This document shows positions 11,962 through 22,957 of a DNA stretch of 64,000 bases, one piece after another (positions within the stretch are counted from its first letter, which is position 1; each line of letters starts with the position of its first letter). Under the pieces are notes generated by a model. The model made no database searches, had not been told where the DNA came from, and saw nothing but the letters and a program-made list of their open reading frames with translations. The stretch comes from Chondrosia reniformis (lineage: Eukaryota; Porifera; Demospongiae; Chondrillida; Chondrillidae): contig OX359196.1 of assembly GCA_947172415.1 (NCBI GenBank), forward strand, positions 7,769,901 to 7,833,900. The letters are read 5' to 3'. The translations under genes and the position numbers were made by a program.

Positions 11962-12852
11962 ATGGCGACTCTCACTATTAATTTGAAGAGGGCAAGTAAA
12001 ATCTACAAAGAGGGAGAAACGATCAAAGGGTCAGTGATAATCAACTCTAAAAATGAAATAAGTCATAATGGACTGACGCTTACAATGGATGGTTCAGTGA
12101 AGCTGCAACTCAGTGCAAGAAGCGTCGGTCGATTTGAAGCCTTTTACAACTCGCTAAAGCCTATACAGCTCGTTCACAAGCAGTTAGTGCTCGTTAACGC
12201 CGGAAAGCTGCCAAGTGGAATTACAGAGCTAGCTTTTGAACTCCCCCTTCTACCCAAGCAAAACAAGAGTTTATACGAAACGTATCATGGCGTCTTTGTC
12301 AACGTGCAATACATGCTCTCTGCAGAAATGAAGAGGTCTTTTTTAAACAAAGACCTCCAGAAGGAGCTGGAGTTTATAGTAGAGTATAAACAGCAAGATA
12401 AGAAGGCGGAAGGTAATCCTATAGAAATCAACATTTCTCCCAGCAGTGTAGACAATGTAAAGGATCGCAAGGGAATTCCAAACTTTTTGGTTCGCGGGAG
12501 ACTAGACAGCGACAAGTGCTGCATTACAAAGCCCTTTACAGGCGAGATAGTAGTAGAGCATGCGGATGCAGTCATCAAGTCGCTGGAGATCCAACTAGTT
12601 CGAGTTGAGACTTGCGGCTGTGCTGAGGGATTCTCCAAAGATGCCACTGAGATTCAAAATATTCAGATTGGAGAGGGTGACATTTGCAGAGGTCTGGCCA
12701 TACCGGTCTACATGATCTTTCCTCGTCTCTTCACTTGCCCTACTCTCCGTACTAACAACTTTAAGGTGGATTTTGAGATTAATGTAATAGTCATCTTCCA
12801 TGACAATAGATTAGTACAAGAAAACTTTCCTATTTTCATAACAAGATTTTAG
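11962..12852 (+). CDS. VPS26C: VPS26C (DSCR3), retriever complex subunit, single exon
   Basis: Arrestin-fold subunit of retriever (VPS26C-VPS29-VPS35L), which with the CCC complex forms Commander and recycles membrane proteins from endosomes. The 296-residue frame from ATG 11962 (MATLTINLKRASKIYKEGET) is almost the same length as human VPS26C (297). Family hallmarks are SVGRFEAFYNSLKPIQ, LYETYHGVFVNVQY, the nearly invariant LVRVETCGCAEGFSKDATEI, and FPRLFTCPTLRTNNFKVDFE. ATG 11962 has a good context (AAAATGG) and aligns with the family start, so I prefer it to 11884. There are no introns. An AATAAA at about 13050 could be its polyadenylation signal. Confidence 0.97.
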   Translation: MATLTINLKRASKIYKEGETIKGSVIINSKNEISHNGLTLTMDGSVKLQLSARSVGRFEAFYNSLKPIQLVHKQLVLVNAGKLPSGITELAFELPLLPKQNKSLYETYHGVFVNVQYMLSAEMKRSFLNKDLQKELEFIVEYKQQDKKAEGNPIEINISPSSVDNVKDRKGIPNFLVRGRLDSDKCCITKPFTGEIVVEHADAVIKSLEIQLVRVETCGCAEGFSKDATEIQNIQIGEGDICRGLAIPVYMIFPRLFTCPTLRTNNFKVDFEINVIVIFHDNRLVQENFPIFITRF

Positions 12853-13239
12853 CTAATGTGAAAATGCATGCGAGAACTCATTGTAATAAGCTAAAACTAA
12901 ATCTATTATGATGTCACTTATGTATTGTATTCCTTAAATGATGTGTCTTGCTTTTCTTGATTGATTGCATATATACTCATTGAAATTACACAACTTGGTA
13001 ACATCTTTCATGGTGCACTTAAGGTTGTGGTTCTTAATTACCCCTTCTCAATAAAAATATTCTGTACCCAGTTCAAGTTGATGCCCTATCTCTATAATAG
13101 CAGTCACTGTATGAACCAGCAGCATAAAGTATTGTTGTAGTAAACTTAAAAGGCATAAAGGCAAAAGCAATTCCATACAACAAACTGATCAAAAGTAATA
13201 GAAATACATTCAAAATCTCCAAAATGGAGTCTAATTTGG
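12853..13239. other. Convergent intergenic region, VPS26C and CLN5 3' UTRs
   Basis: Non-coding AT-rich sequence between two genes pointing at each other. CAATAAAAATATT near 13050 is a candidate VPS26C polyadenylation signal. Nothing else is visible. Confidence 0.5.
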
Positions 13240-14401
13240 TTACAACCTTGGGAATGGTACAAGATCATAGTCAATACGAATAAATGGTTTCTTCATTGGT
13301 ATGAACCAGTACTCAGAGTTGAAGTAATAGTAGAAGTCATCATCTTCAAAGATCTCCCATCCTGCCTCTATTGCATGAAGAATATACTCCCACCATGGTA
13401 TATGGGTCTGAAACTTTTCATAAAAGTTTTTTAATGTTGCAGCCAAGGTTAAATTGCCTTTTGGACCAAAAATGGAAGAATCGTTACCAAGCAACACTGG
13501 CATGTCTGATATAAGAGTAAAGAAAGTGTAATGAATTTGGATGTCTTCAAATTTAGCTCCAAGCTTAGCCAATTGATTGTACATTCGAAACAGGTAATTA
13601 GCACAGTCATATGGAGAGAACCATTCAATGTAGTTGGAAGCATCCGTAGAGTTGCGTATTCTGAAGGTGTTATAATATATTCCAGTATGGTTGTCTTCAT
13701 GAATCCACTTCATCAGCTGGTTGAACTGGGATCCAGATATCTGAGTAATCTCTGTCACATTTCCATATTGACTCCAGTGATGGTAATCTATAAAGTTGAA
13801 GAAGCAGGCTGCCCCCTGGTTGCACCACAGAGGAGTACTCCTTCCTTCTACCAGATGCGGGAAGGTACAGTTGAACAGTTGAAACAGCTCATACCATTCA
13901 GTAGTAAAGTTTTTTCCTGTCTTGTGACTATGGAAACCAACTGCATCGTGATAGATGTCCTGGAAGATAGTATAAAGTGATTCTGTAACTCATAAAATTT
14001 CACTGACTTCTATATTAAATAGGTGCTATCTGAAGCCTCTAAATTTTTGTAATTAGTACGCATATAGTTACTAGGTACTACCATAGTCTATGATAAAAAT
14101 TTCCGAAAATAGATCGTTAGCTTACAAATTTCCCAAGCAAATCTCCAAACTTAAAATCCCAAACTGGCGCCTTCAGAGCAAGCACGTCTATGACGTCGTC
14201 TTCCCCCAAGACCGGAGTCGACCCGTCCGCACTACCGTTCGGACAGAAAGGATAGAGCGCCTTGCAGTATGGATTGGAGGGAGGTCGCGAGGTGTACCGC
14301 TTGTATGGTACCGGCCACTGCTGATCTGCGCTCTCGAGACCACGAGCGGAAAGTGCTAGAGCAGCGACGAGCACCAGAAGAATTACAAGGGTTTGGTTCA
14401 T
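13240..14401 (-). CDS. CLN5: CLN5, lysosomal BMP synthase / ceroid-lipofuscinosis neuronal 5 protein, two exons
   Basis: Soluble lysosomal glycoprotein of papain-like (NlpC/P60) fold, reported to make bis(monoacylglycero)phosphate by transacylation. Exon 1 (14401-14126) encodes a signal peptide ([19 protein letters not shown]) and [20 protein letters not shown], then ends [16 protein letters not shown] at a GTAAGC donor. Exon 2 (13959-13240) gives [58 protein letters not shown] and [19 protein letters not shown]. The protein is about 331 aa. The His of NCTFPH (about residue 127) and Cys of SPYDC (about 211) align with the catalytic pair of the human protein. Several N-glycosylation sequons (NGS, NFT, NCT, NVT, NHT, NST, NDS, NLT) fit a lysosomal protein. 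Confidence 0.95.
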
Positions 14402-14607
14402 TTGCAGCTCACCTCAGTCATGTGACATGTGTACGGTATACATCAAATTTATATAGAAAACTAGGCGCTTTTACCATAAATAGTTTTATACAAAATAGTG
14501 TAGTTTATATGTGATAAGTGAAAATAATACATTTGTAGTATAACGTACAATAAACTCACCCTTTCATCAGCTGATAGGTCATACGAATGTGTACGTATCG
14601 AGCAGAG
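14402..14607. promoter_or_regulatory. Shared promoter interval of CLN5 (-) and NSDHL (+)
   Basis: 206 bp between the two start codons. It contains CAGCTCACCTCAGTCATGTGAC next to the CLN5 start and an AT-rich centre. The TCATGTGAC stretch includes a CATGTGA E-box-like (CLEAR-like) word, which is suggestive only, since such words are common. No TATA box is assigned. Confidence 0.4.
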
Positions 14608-16790
14608 ATGACGGAGAGGAGAAAGGTAACACATACACTAGTGTGTCAACGTTGGGAGCACCGAACTCTACATGTTTAATTCTAGTCTACTAACAGCTTC
14701 TTTAGTTAGGTCCTTGGAGTCCATGATTGCCCATTGCTAACTATAGCTAGTCTCATGTGATGTTTGTAGCAATCGATATATCATCTATAACCAGGTGGGT
14801 GTGTCCTGCACAGTGATTGGAGGATGTGGCTTCCTCGGTCGACATATTTGCGAGAAACTGGTTAAGAGTGGCTACACAGTCAAAGTGTTTGATCTAAGAA
14901 AGACATTTGAGGATGACAGAATGACCTTTTACACAGGTGACCTCTGTAAGAAAGAGGTGAGACGGAACTTATAGCTGCCCGTTGATAGTTACTGTACTAG
15001 CACTGGGCTGTTTGAACATGATCACTTATATGGAATCACTTGTCCTCGATTTGCCGCACTTTGCTGTTACATCCAACTTAATACGTCTAATCTTTAGTAA
15101 ACAATGTATTAGACTGTGTCACTGTGTTGTTGTTTGTCCACTAGGACCTTCTGCCAGCTTTGAGAGGATCTGATGTTGTCTTCCACTGCGCATCTCCAGC
15201 TCCTTCTTCAAACTATAAAGATCTCTTTTATAAAGTGAATGTTACTGGTACTAAAACTCTTATACAAGCTTGTAAAGAAGCTGGAATAAAGGTAGTATGC
15301 TAGCTAGATACGTTTTTAGTCATGAATGTCGTTATCGATAATAAACCACAACTATTTTCTCACTCGACAGTTTAATTACAATACATTAGTATGCAGATGC
15401 GTGGTATTCCCAGAAACGTCTGGCCTTTCTTTAAAACTGATGAAGAAAATTTTTGGAAGCCTTAAGCCTTTTTAGGCCTAAAGGCCACACCCGTAACAAA
15501 ATGAAATATTTATAATTTTATGCATGGCTTGTAGAATGTAATTTCTATATTATAAATTTAGTTACTTTTTCATTCTTGCTTGTTTTGATATTTCTTTGGT
15601 AGAAATTCATATTAACAAGCAGTGCTAGTGTAGTGTATAGTGGAGAAGACATTGAGAATGGAACAGAAGACTTGCCATATGCTGGAAAGCCGTTGGATTA
15701 TTACACAGAAACAAAAATATTACAAGAAAAGGTTATTTAGGGTTGATTGATAATTGTGTTAATGTAATATTTTGCTGTAGTGGTTCATGCACAGTAGTGC
15801 ACTTTGAGGTATACTTCTCTGTGTATAGCTTGTCTTGGCTGCCAACTCACAAGTTAGTGGAAGTGAGCCATTTATGACAGTTGCCATCAGGCCCCATGGA
15901 ATATTTGGACCACGAGACCCTCAATGTGTGCCTACAATAGTAAAGACTGGAAGAGCAGGAAAAATGAAATTCATAATTGGGTACAGTAAAGACTCCTGTA
16001 TCTTCATCCAATGCTCTCTCCATGTTTAGTTCCCTATAGGCTTTTTTACAGAGTAGGCATAGCATGTAGGAAAATGGTGTACATAGATTTCTCATGTGTT
16101 ACTACTATACACTTAAATAGTAATTATTTAGCGCCAAGAAGTTCAAATTATTTTTATCATTTTTAATTCAAAGTCTCTTTATATTCAATGTGAAGTATTA
16201 TTTGGTATATTTGCTGTTTCTCTAGTAATGGAAAGAATATAGTAGACTTTACCTATGTTGATAATGTGGTTCATGGGCATCTACTGGCAGCAGAACACTT
16301 ACATGGGACATCAGCACTCTGTGGTCAGGTCAGCCATTGATCCACTGTTACCATAGCAACATACTTACACTAATACAGTGAATCTGTTTATATTAAAATT
16401 CCAACTGTTACATTCCATGCACTAGACTGTTGATCTTTTCTTCTTTCTTAGGCATACAATATCACAAATGATTCACCATTACCATTTTGGAAATTTATTG
16501 GTAAAATTCTCAAAGGATTTTCTCTCCAAGAACCCAGCATCAAGGTGCCCTACCTCTTGATATACTTCCTCTCGGTGCTCCTGCACTACATAAGTGTGGT
16601 CCTGAGCCCGTTGGTGACCATCAGACCGACCTTCACGCCCTCCAGAGTGGCACTCGCGGGAACACATCACTACTACAACTGTACCAAAGCAAAGGCAGAT
16701 TTTGGATACTGTCCAATTGTGAATTTTGATGAGGGAGTACAGAGAGCAATTGATCATGTTAAAAGAGAGGAGCAACAGTTAAGCAACTAG
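14608..16790 (+). CDS. NSDHL: NSDHL, sterol-4-alpha-carboxylate 3-dehydrogenase (decarboxylating), seven exons
   Basis: NAD(P)-dependent enzyme of the 3-beta-HSD/SDR family that oxidises and decarboxylates C4-carboxysterols during sterol demethylation on ER or lipid-droplet membranes. Exons: 14608-14625, 14795-14956, 15145-15291, 15603-15731, 15829-15980, 16226-16328 and 16452-16790, all GT-AG, giving about 349 aa. The Rossmann motif is [18 protein letters not shown]. Other landmarks are [20 protein letters not shown], the catalytic YYTETK with upstream [13 protein letters not shown], and [15 protein letters not shown]. The hydrophobic C-terminal segment ([20 protein letters not shown]) is followed by [20 protein letters not shown]. 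Human NSDHL matches throughout. Intron 3 and intron 5 carry fragments of a dispersed repeat also seen at 35.8 and 61.0 kb. Confidence 0.96.
15987..16077 (+). repeat. Dispersed repeat fragment in NSDHL intron 5
   Basis: About 90 bp, GACTCCTGTATCTTCATCCA through GGCATAGCATGTAGGAAAAT, closely matching 35919-36007 and more distantly 61110-61188. Intron 3 (about 15395-15425) has the other half of the same family, ATTCCCAGAAACGTCTGGCC. The family is unnamed here. Confidence 0.75.
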
Positions 16791-17244
16791 AAACTGTGTA
16801 AAGTAGTCTGTGGACTTGTCTCGCAGTAAACAAATGACTATACACCATGCATTTGGAGTTTTGTAGCATCATTAGAGATCCATGATATATTGTGTAATTA
16901 CAATTTTGGTGTAAGGAAGCTACGCAGGTCATGGTTGCAATAGAATTATGATCTAGCATCAACACTTGAAATGGGGGCACAGCATCTTTTTTCAAGCCAT
17001 CCCTACTTAGCGAGTATATCCATATATAAAACACATATTCTTTTATCGTGCATATACAGTATATATAAACAATCCAATTCATCTGAGACACCTAACTAGC
17101 TGCAGTTTTTAAGCTAAAACAATTAGAACTTTGATATGGTCCTTATCAACCTTTATTGTATATACATGTGCTGTCAAAAATATATAGGAACAATGAGGAA
17201 AATAAAATGATTTATAAATTATAAAGTTGGCAACCTGTCACAAG
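16791..17244. other. Convergent intergenic region, NSDHL and UGT 3' ends
   Basis: AT-rich sequence between converging stop codons. AATAAAATGATTTATAAATT near 17200 could serve as a polyadenylation region. No gene or repeat was recognised. Confidence 0.5.
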
Positions 17245-18768
17245 TTAGTCCTTCTTCACTTTACTTCTTCTACAGCACTGAAAGCACCTCTTCATAGACC
17301 AGTACAACAATATGGCTGCACCAAAGAGGAAGGCTGCAATGGTCAGCTTAACATCAATGTTGTGGTACTTGATAAAGCCCCACTTGTACTTGATGAAAGC
17401 AGGAACCAAGTGATCATAGCCAATCCTGTGATAGTACTCAATCAGATCAGCGGACCTTTCTGCACCTCCTGAAGACTTGAAGACTTCTGCCATTCTTTCT
17501 GCATTCTTCTTGAACTTGTCATCTGTAAGCTTCTGCAATGCATGAGAAACATATTTTTTGGACATTTTATTGTCTGTTATACGAAAACCTAGGCCCTGAT
17601 CATGAACCAAGTTACAAGTCAAAAATTGGTCTTGCCCAATTGGCAGACAGAGAATGGGTACTCCAGAGGATATAGCATCATTGATGCCTCCCATTCCTCC
17701 ATGAAGAGCTGCAACAAACATTGCTGGGTGGGATAGCACTTGTGACTGAGGAAGCCACTTGGAAATGTACACTCTACTGCTGTTCCATATGCTCTCATCA
17801 ATTCCATCCAAGATGTATCTGTTGTCATCACGCAAGCTCCACACAACATCATATCCACTCTCTACAATGGCTGGGATTAGAGAAGATGCTCTTAACTGAG
17901 AAATTTGACTTAAGCTTCCCATGCTGATATAGACAACAGTGCTGCGTTTGTGCTCATCCAGCCACTCCTTCAGATCAATCGGAAATGGATCCACTTTATC
18001 CCTTTTTGGTATAAGTGGCCCAACATAGTGTGTCATAGGATAGACTGGTTTGGAATAGTCCAGGCCAATAGATGTAGAGTATAGTAATGGATGAGATAGG
18101 CCTCCTTTTCCAGTGAAAAAACTGAATTGGGTTAACTGCAGTACACCACTTGCGAGAATGGATGATATTCTATCCCAAAAGCTCAGATCAGCTGAGTACT
18201 CGTTATTAATACTAGGTAGGGCAATAGGGTAGGGCCAGCTTGGTAGTGTCGTTGGGTTATGGATGATTGAGAGAGCAAGCTCCATAACAGTTTTGCTAGT
18301 GGAGTCCGATAGCCAATCTGCTATTGCGTGGTTCATCGTTTCGACCAAAATAACATCGTATTTACTGACATCTTGTTCTACAACTCGAAGAAGTGCATTT
18401 TCAGCCTCAGACATATCTTTCCGCATATTGAGAAATTGGGAAAATGGTATTGATCCATTGTAACTATCTATCAAATGAAAAACATTCGATATATCTACAA
18501 CACCGTAGTGATTGAAGCCGTTCGATTCTATTTCTCGGATTGTTGCTTGATGGGCAGGTATGTACGCTGTCAGGAACGTGACGCTGTGGCCTCGCTGACC
18601 CAGTGCCTGAGCAATCGATAGAAACGGGTATATATGACTCCGTATTGTCGTTGTTATCATTGCTACGGAGAGCTTAGCATGATCTTGATCTTGAAGGTCC
18701 TTGGGAATTACGTCCGATGCAGGCAGATTCACTTGAGAAATGATACAAAGTACGTAAATCAACTTCAT
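17245..18768 (-). CDS. UDP-glycosyltransferase (UGT, GT1 family), single exon
   Basis: 507-residue membrane enzyme that transfers a sugar from a UDP-sugar to small lipophilic acceptors, expected in the ER lumen. It has an N-terminal signal sequence and the start of the acceptor domain (MITTTIRSHIYPFLSIAQAL, where the His is the usual catalytic base). The UGT signature lies around 17620-17760: WLPQSQVLSHPAMFVAALHG followed by GMGGINDAISSGVPILCLPI and GQDQ. A C-terminal membrane segment (VKLTIAAFLFGAAILLYWS) is followed by a short basic tail ending KVKKD, a dilysine-type ER retrieval signal. The motif reads HGGMGG where most UGTs have HGGxNG or HGGxGS. No introns are present, unlike its neighbours. 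Sugar donor and acceptor cannot be told. Confidence 0.9.
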   Translation of the reverse strand: MKLIYVLCIISQVNLPASDVIPKDLQDQDHAKLSVAMITTTIRSHIYPFLSIAQALGQRGHSVTFLTAYIPAHQATIREIESNGFNHYGVVDISNVFHLIDSYNGSIPFSQFLNMRKDMSEAENALLRVVEQDVSKYDVILVETMNHAIADWLSDSTSKTVMELALSIIHNPTTLPSWPYPIALPSINNEYSADLSFWDRISSILASGVLQLTQFSFFTGKGGLSHPLLYSTSIGLDYSKPVYPMTHYVGPLIPKRDKVDPFPIDLKEWLDEHKRSTVVYISMGSLSQISQLRASSLIPAIVESGYDVVWSLRDDNRYILDGIDESIWNSSRVYISKWLPQSQVLSHPAMFVAALHGGMGGINDAISSGVPILCLPIGQDQFLTCNLVHDQGLGFRITDNKMSKKYVSHALQKLTDDKFKKNAERMAEVFKSSGGAERSADLIEYYHRIGYDHLVPAFIKYKWGFIKYHNIDVKLTIAAFLFGAAILLYWSMKRCFQCCRRSKVKKD

Positions 18769-19061
18769 TATTAGCTTTACACGTTTAATTTGCTAGCAAA
18801 ACACCAACAGTCCCTTCTTTATATCGCGGCTGCAAACAAATCACTTAGTACTTCCGTCGTTCTGGAACGTGACAGCCGAAAAAGTTTACACAGGAGAGAT
18901 GATGAAATCATTGTGGTAACAATTAAAATTACAATTCAAATACAAGCTGATGGCACAAAGCTAATATTATGACTTTGTTGACATGCACACTTTAACAAGG
19001 AGGTTGAAAAGGATAATAAAAACACACTATTAATGTCACTGTCAATTCTGAAGGATCTGGG
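18769..19061. other. Intergenic, UGT promoter and CCDC57 3' flank
   Basis: Non-coding sequence between two minus-strand genes. The part just beyond 18768 should be the UGT leader and promoter. No repeat or further gene is visible. Confidence 0.5.
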
Positions 19062-22000
19062 TCACCTAGGAGTAGGTGATGCAACACTTCCAAGAAATGC
19101 CAAAAGATCCGCTTTGTCTTTGCTCAGTCCCAAGCTGTCTTCAAACTTTAATGTGGAGAGGGACATGTCCAAAGCATCTTCACTATCTCCTCCAGGTGAG
19201 CCTATTTTAAGGACTGGCATGTGAAGAACAATGAATCTCATTTCATGATATTCACTTGCCTTCAATGACTGGAGGGTGGATATCATGAAGGGGAGTGCTG
19301 ACTGTGTCTCCATGGTGACCGCTGGCTATATCTCCATGGTGACTGCTGGCTGTGTCTCCATGGCGACTGCTGACCACTGTATGTGCCTCATACTGTACAC
19401 TCTTATCACAGACACCAATGTGAAGTGATGTACCTTCCTTGAGACCTGATGGAGGCTTTCGTCTGCTGGATGTGCCATCAGACTCACTCACAGTGTCAGG
19501 AACACTTGATACATTATTACTAATTTGCAAAAATTAAGAAGAGATACATAAGGAAATGTACAATCAGTCGAGTTACACTGCTATTCAATGTAATACCTTT
19601 CTGCAGGTCTGGCAGGATCATGGCTCTGAGCTGTTAGTCTTGGTGCCAGCACTCTGACCACGGCAGCAAACTGGTCTCTCTCAAACACCAGATTTGCTAT
19701 TGTCATACTTGCTTGCAACAACTTTAACTTCAACTGGTTCATCAAGGTCCCCTGGGCCTGGGGGAGGGGGAGTACAAAGAGGAGCTTAATGCATTACTTA
19801 TTTTGGTTGCTACGGACTTACATGTGGTTTAGCATACTTTAGGGCTGCCTCAAGTGATTTGATCTTTTGTGACAGCTCCAACACATAGGGTGCCTGCTGT
19901 TCCCTATTCACTGGAGAAGGAACAGTATAGGAGTTCGCTATAGGATACCTAACAATGCTAACAGTATAGGTGTTCGCTATAGGATACCTAACAATGCTAA
20001 CAGTATAGGAGCTTGCTATAGGATACCTAACAATGCTAACAGTATAGGAGCTCGCTATAGGATATACCTAACAATGCTAACAGTATAGGAGCTCGCTATA
20101 GGATACCTACCTATACTACAGTATAGAGAACTAAGGGTATATCCCCCACTATACCAAATATATATCATTAACAATATGGCAACTACCTTACTGCATTCCC
20201 ACATAGTTACTATAGCAACACACCTCTAACTTGTTCAAGTGCCTCTTCAATGGCTGTTTCAACTGATTTCACTTCTACACTTCCTTTACTCCTTGGTTCA
20301 GTTTGAGGAGACCTTCTCTGAGTAGCCGCTCGTTTGCTAATCCTCTTCAGTCTACTAACCTCTTGCTCCAAATACCTCACATAACCTGCACACACCACAA
20401 GAGGAGCACAGAGAGGGAACGCTAGGGGAGTGTGTTAAGGGGTGTGTCCAAAGTAATCTCATACTCTTTGTTATGGGTGCTTCAACATTTGAAGATTCTG
20501 GTACACTTTTGGACAACGACTCCATTTCCTTCTTCATTTGATTCACGATAGATCTAACGTAAATCACCATATATTAGCACACATTACGCTACAAAGTAAC
20601 TACTGACCTCAACTGCATGTTTTGATCTTCAAGTTCCTTCAGGTGACCTTCATTGGCAGCTCCACTAGCGAATGTTCTTGCTTGAAATGCCTTCCTGATT
20701 ACAGTTAATTCTTCTGTCAATTTAGCCACATTCGCTAGAGCCTATTTGAGTTAAGTAAAAAAAAGTAAAAACTCCACCGAGCCGGATTCGAACCAGCGAC
20801 CTATGGATTTCTAACACCTCTACAGTCCACCGCTCTACCATCTGAGCTATCGGTGGTGGTTAATAATACCGTCTAAAATACCACATATAACTGTATTACC
20901 TGATCACGAGCCGATTTTAATTCGGCGATTATGCGTTCGTTTTCCTGATATACGAGTCGCTCCTTCTCCTCCAAATCCGCCTGATGATCCAGCTCCTTTT
21001 GTGCCAACTCTCTTTCTAGTTTACGCTCTCTCTCAAGACTTTCAGCAACTTCAGTTTTGTACCTTACAAGACAAGCCACTAAAGTGCAACTACCTAAAGA
21101 GGTGGATCTAGTGCAAGTGTCACTAACTTGGCAATAGCCTGGTTCTTCTCTCCCACTTCCATTCTCAAGATGTCACACTGTCTTTCGAGAGAGCTAATTT
21201 TTCTCTGCTGACCATCTGAAGTGGAGAGGCACCGAGACAGCTCTGCATTGTGTCTTGCCGTATTCTCAATGTGTCTCTGTTCCAACTCCTCAATCTCTAC
21301 CTTGTGTGTCCTGTCCCTCTCTTTTGCTGTCAGATGAAGCTGTTCTATCTCTTTCTCTTGGTCAGATATTACCTTCTCCACCGATGCAAACTTCTTCTCT
21401 AATTTTAGTATCTTCTCTTTATGACACTTTACTGCCGACTTGAGAGAGAGATCCTTCTGGTTACATAGCATGTCCAACTTGTTAATCCTGTATATTGTGT
21501 GGAGGACTATAGCATCCTTACCAGACCCTATGGGCTTATGTATGGTATCTTATTATATATGAATATATCCTATAAAGATATATGAATACAAATGCAACTC
21601 GTCCAACTTGTTAATCCTGTATATTGGTAGGCTATAATAATTATTATTATTATTATTATTATTGTTATTATTTTTTAATTTTTAATTTTTAATTTATTAT
21701 TATTATTATATTGGTAGGAAAGTACCAGATTTTCCATACCACCCAAGATAAACAAACACTTGCTCCTCACTTGTCCTCAAAGTGCTTTACTTCTTCAGAG
21801 TGACCTGCCTTGCAGTGCTTCAACTCCACCTCCAACTCTGCCAACCTAACAAATACAAGTGTATACGTCAAAGTGACCTCGCCCTTCAGATTAGCTTACT
21901 GCAAATACAAGGAATTACGGATTCCATCTAACATCACAAACAAATGGTCTGCCCAGCTCAGATGTATGTAGGACCATAATGTCAACTAACCGTGTGTCTT

Positions 22001-22907
22001 TGCCATTAACTTCTTCCATATATCTTAACTGGCTGTCTTGAAGCAACCTCTCTAAGTCAGCCATTTTGTCAGATTTTTCTTCAATTTCATGTCTCAACGT
22101 CTCCAACTGTTTGGCCTTTGTAGTGCTCTCTCTGTGAAGTGTGTTTATAGTCTGTTCTTTGGACTGCAGGCTCACTGACACCTCATCCATTTTACAACGA
22201 TACTCGTGTTCCCGCCTCCTCAATGCATCATCAAATTGAGCCATCATTTGATTTTTTTGAGAGGAAAGATCGTCTTGAAGATCCAACAATTGCTGATGGT
22301 ACTTGCGTCTCATTGATTCATGTCTCTTCCTTTCAGCCTCCAGCTAGACATAAAAATACTGTATATAGTAACATAGCACATGTAAATAATAATAATAATA
22401 ATAAACACTTGATTTATTCTTATGCATAAAATGAAGTGAATGAACCCTACGTATGTCCAAATGCGGTAACGCACTTACCGTTTCCTCCTTGTTCCGACAG
22501 TATACTAAAATGTGACGTTTCTGTTCATCTAGCCTTTTTTGCAATTTGTTTCTTTCTGAATCCAGTAACTCCTCGTTCGATTTCTGCTTTGCATTCTGTC
22601 TATCAATGGCAATGCGTAGGTCACTAATTAGTTGATTTTTGCGATTTAATTCAGATTTTGCTTCTAATACAACAGAATTGTACTTCTCCAAGTCTTCATC
22701 TCTTTGCTGAAGGAGTGAAAGGTTGTGTTGAAAATCTGCAGCAAGTTTCTGACGTTCTTCTGAAAGTTGCAATATTTCTTTATCCTTCACTTGTATGATA
22801 CTTTCTAGCTTGGCAAGTCTCAATTCTTGAATATTTTGCAATTCTTGGGTTTTCTTTTCTGCCAAGACCTTTAGCTCTTCTTCGTGCTTCAAACTTAGCA
22901 CCGCCAT
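19062..22907 (-). CDS. CCDC57: CCDC57-like centrosomal/ciliary coiled-coil protein, about a dozen exons
   Basis: CCDC57 is a centriolar-satellite and centrosome protein. Exon 1 starts at 22907 (MAVLSLKHEEELKVLAEKKT) and contains FQHNLSLLQQRDEDLEKYN, which follows the N-terminal CCDC57 motif. The next exon (about 22340-21990) gives RRKYHQQLLDLQDDLSSQKN and RREHEYRCKMDEVSVSLQSK, again CCDC57-like. Further exons near 21830-21780, 21477-21100, 21060-20900, 20750-20610, 20560-20460, 20390-20225, 19910-19820, 19760-19600 and 19530 onward are mostly Glu/Lys/Gln-rich coiled coil. The tail is less conserved and has HGDTASSHHGD repeats. The last junction appears to use a GC donor (AAG then GCAAGT, near 19255) joined to an exon that ends SVASPTPR at 19062. 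Without that splice the frame stops at 19252. Confidence 0.82.
19910..20115. repeat. Minisatellite, 39-bp unit, in a CCDC57 intron
   Basis: About five tandem copies of GTATAGGAGCTCGCTATAGG followed by ATACCTAACAATGCTAACA, with one- or two-base variants (gttcgc, gcttgc, gctcgc). Confidence 0.9.
20773..20856 (-). tRNA. tRNA-Tyr (anticodon GTA) with an 11-nt intron
   Basis: Read on the minus strand, 84 nt fold as a canonical cloverleaf. The acceptor strands CCACCGA and TCGGTGG pair perfectly, with discriminator A. The D-arm is GCTCAGATGGTAGAGC. The anticodon stem GTGGA/TCCAT encloses CTGTAGA, whose anticodon is GTA, interrupted after position 37 by an 11-nt intron (AGGTGTTAGAA). The T-arm GCTGGTTCGAATCCGGC carries an intact B box, and A-box bases are present. 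An intron after position 37 is normal for eukaryotic tRNA-Tyr. The gene lies inside a CCDC57 intron on the same strand. Confidence 0.97.
21632..21712. repeat. AT-rich simple repeat (ATT/AAT) in a CCDC57 intron
   Basis: A run of TAATTATTATTATTATTATT with TTTTTAATTTTTAATTT in the middle. It has no coding content. Confidence 0.9.
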
Positions 22908-22957
22908 ATTTCAAACTCTATTAATTAACAGTGACAGCCATTTTATCATAGATCACC
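22908..22957. promoter_or_regulatory. 50-bp shared start interval of CCDC57 (-) and ARSA (+)
   Basis: Only 50 bp separate the two start codons, so the leaders must be very short or the promoters overlap the partner's coding sequence. ATTAATTAACAGTGACAGCC lies in the middle. No TATA box is assigned. Confidence 0.55.
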
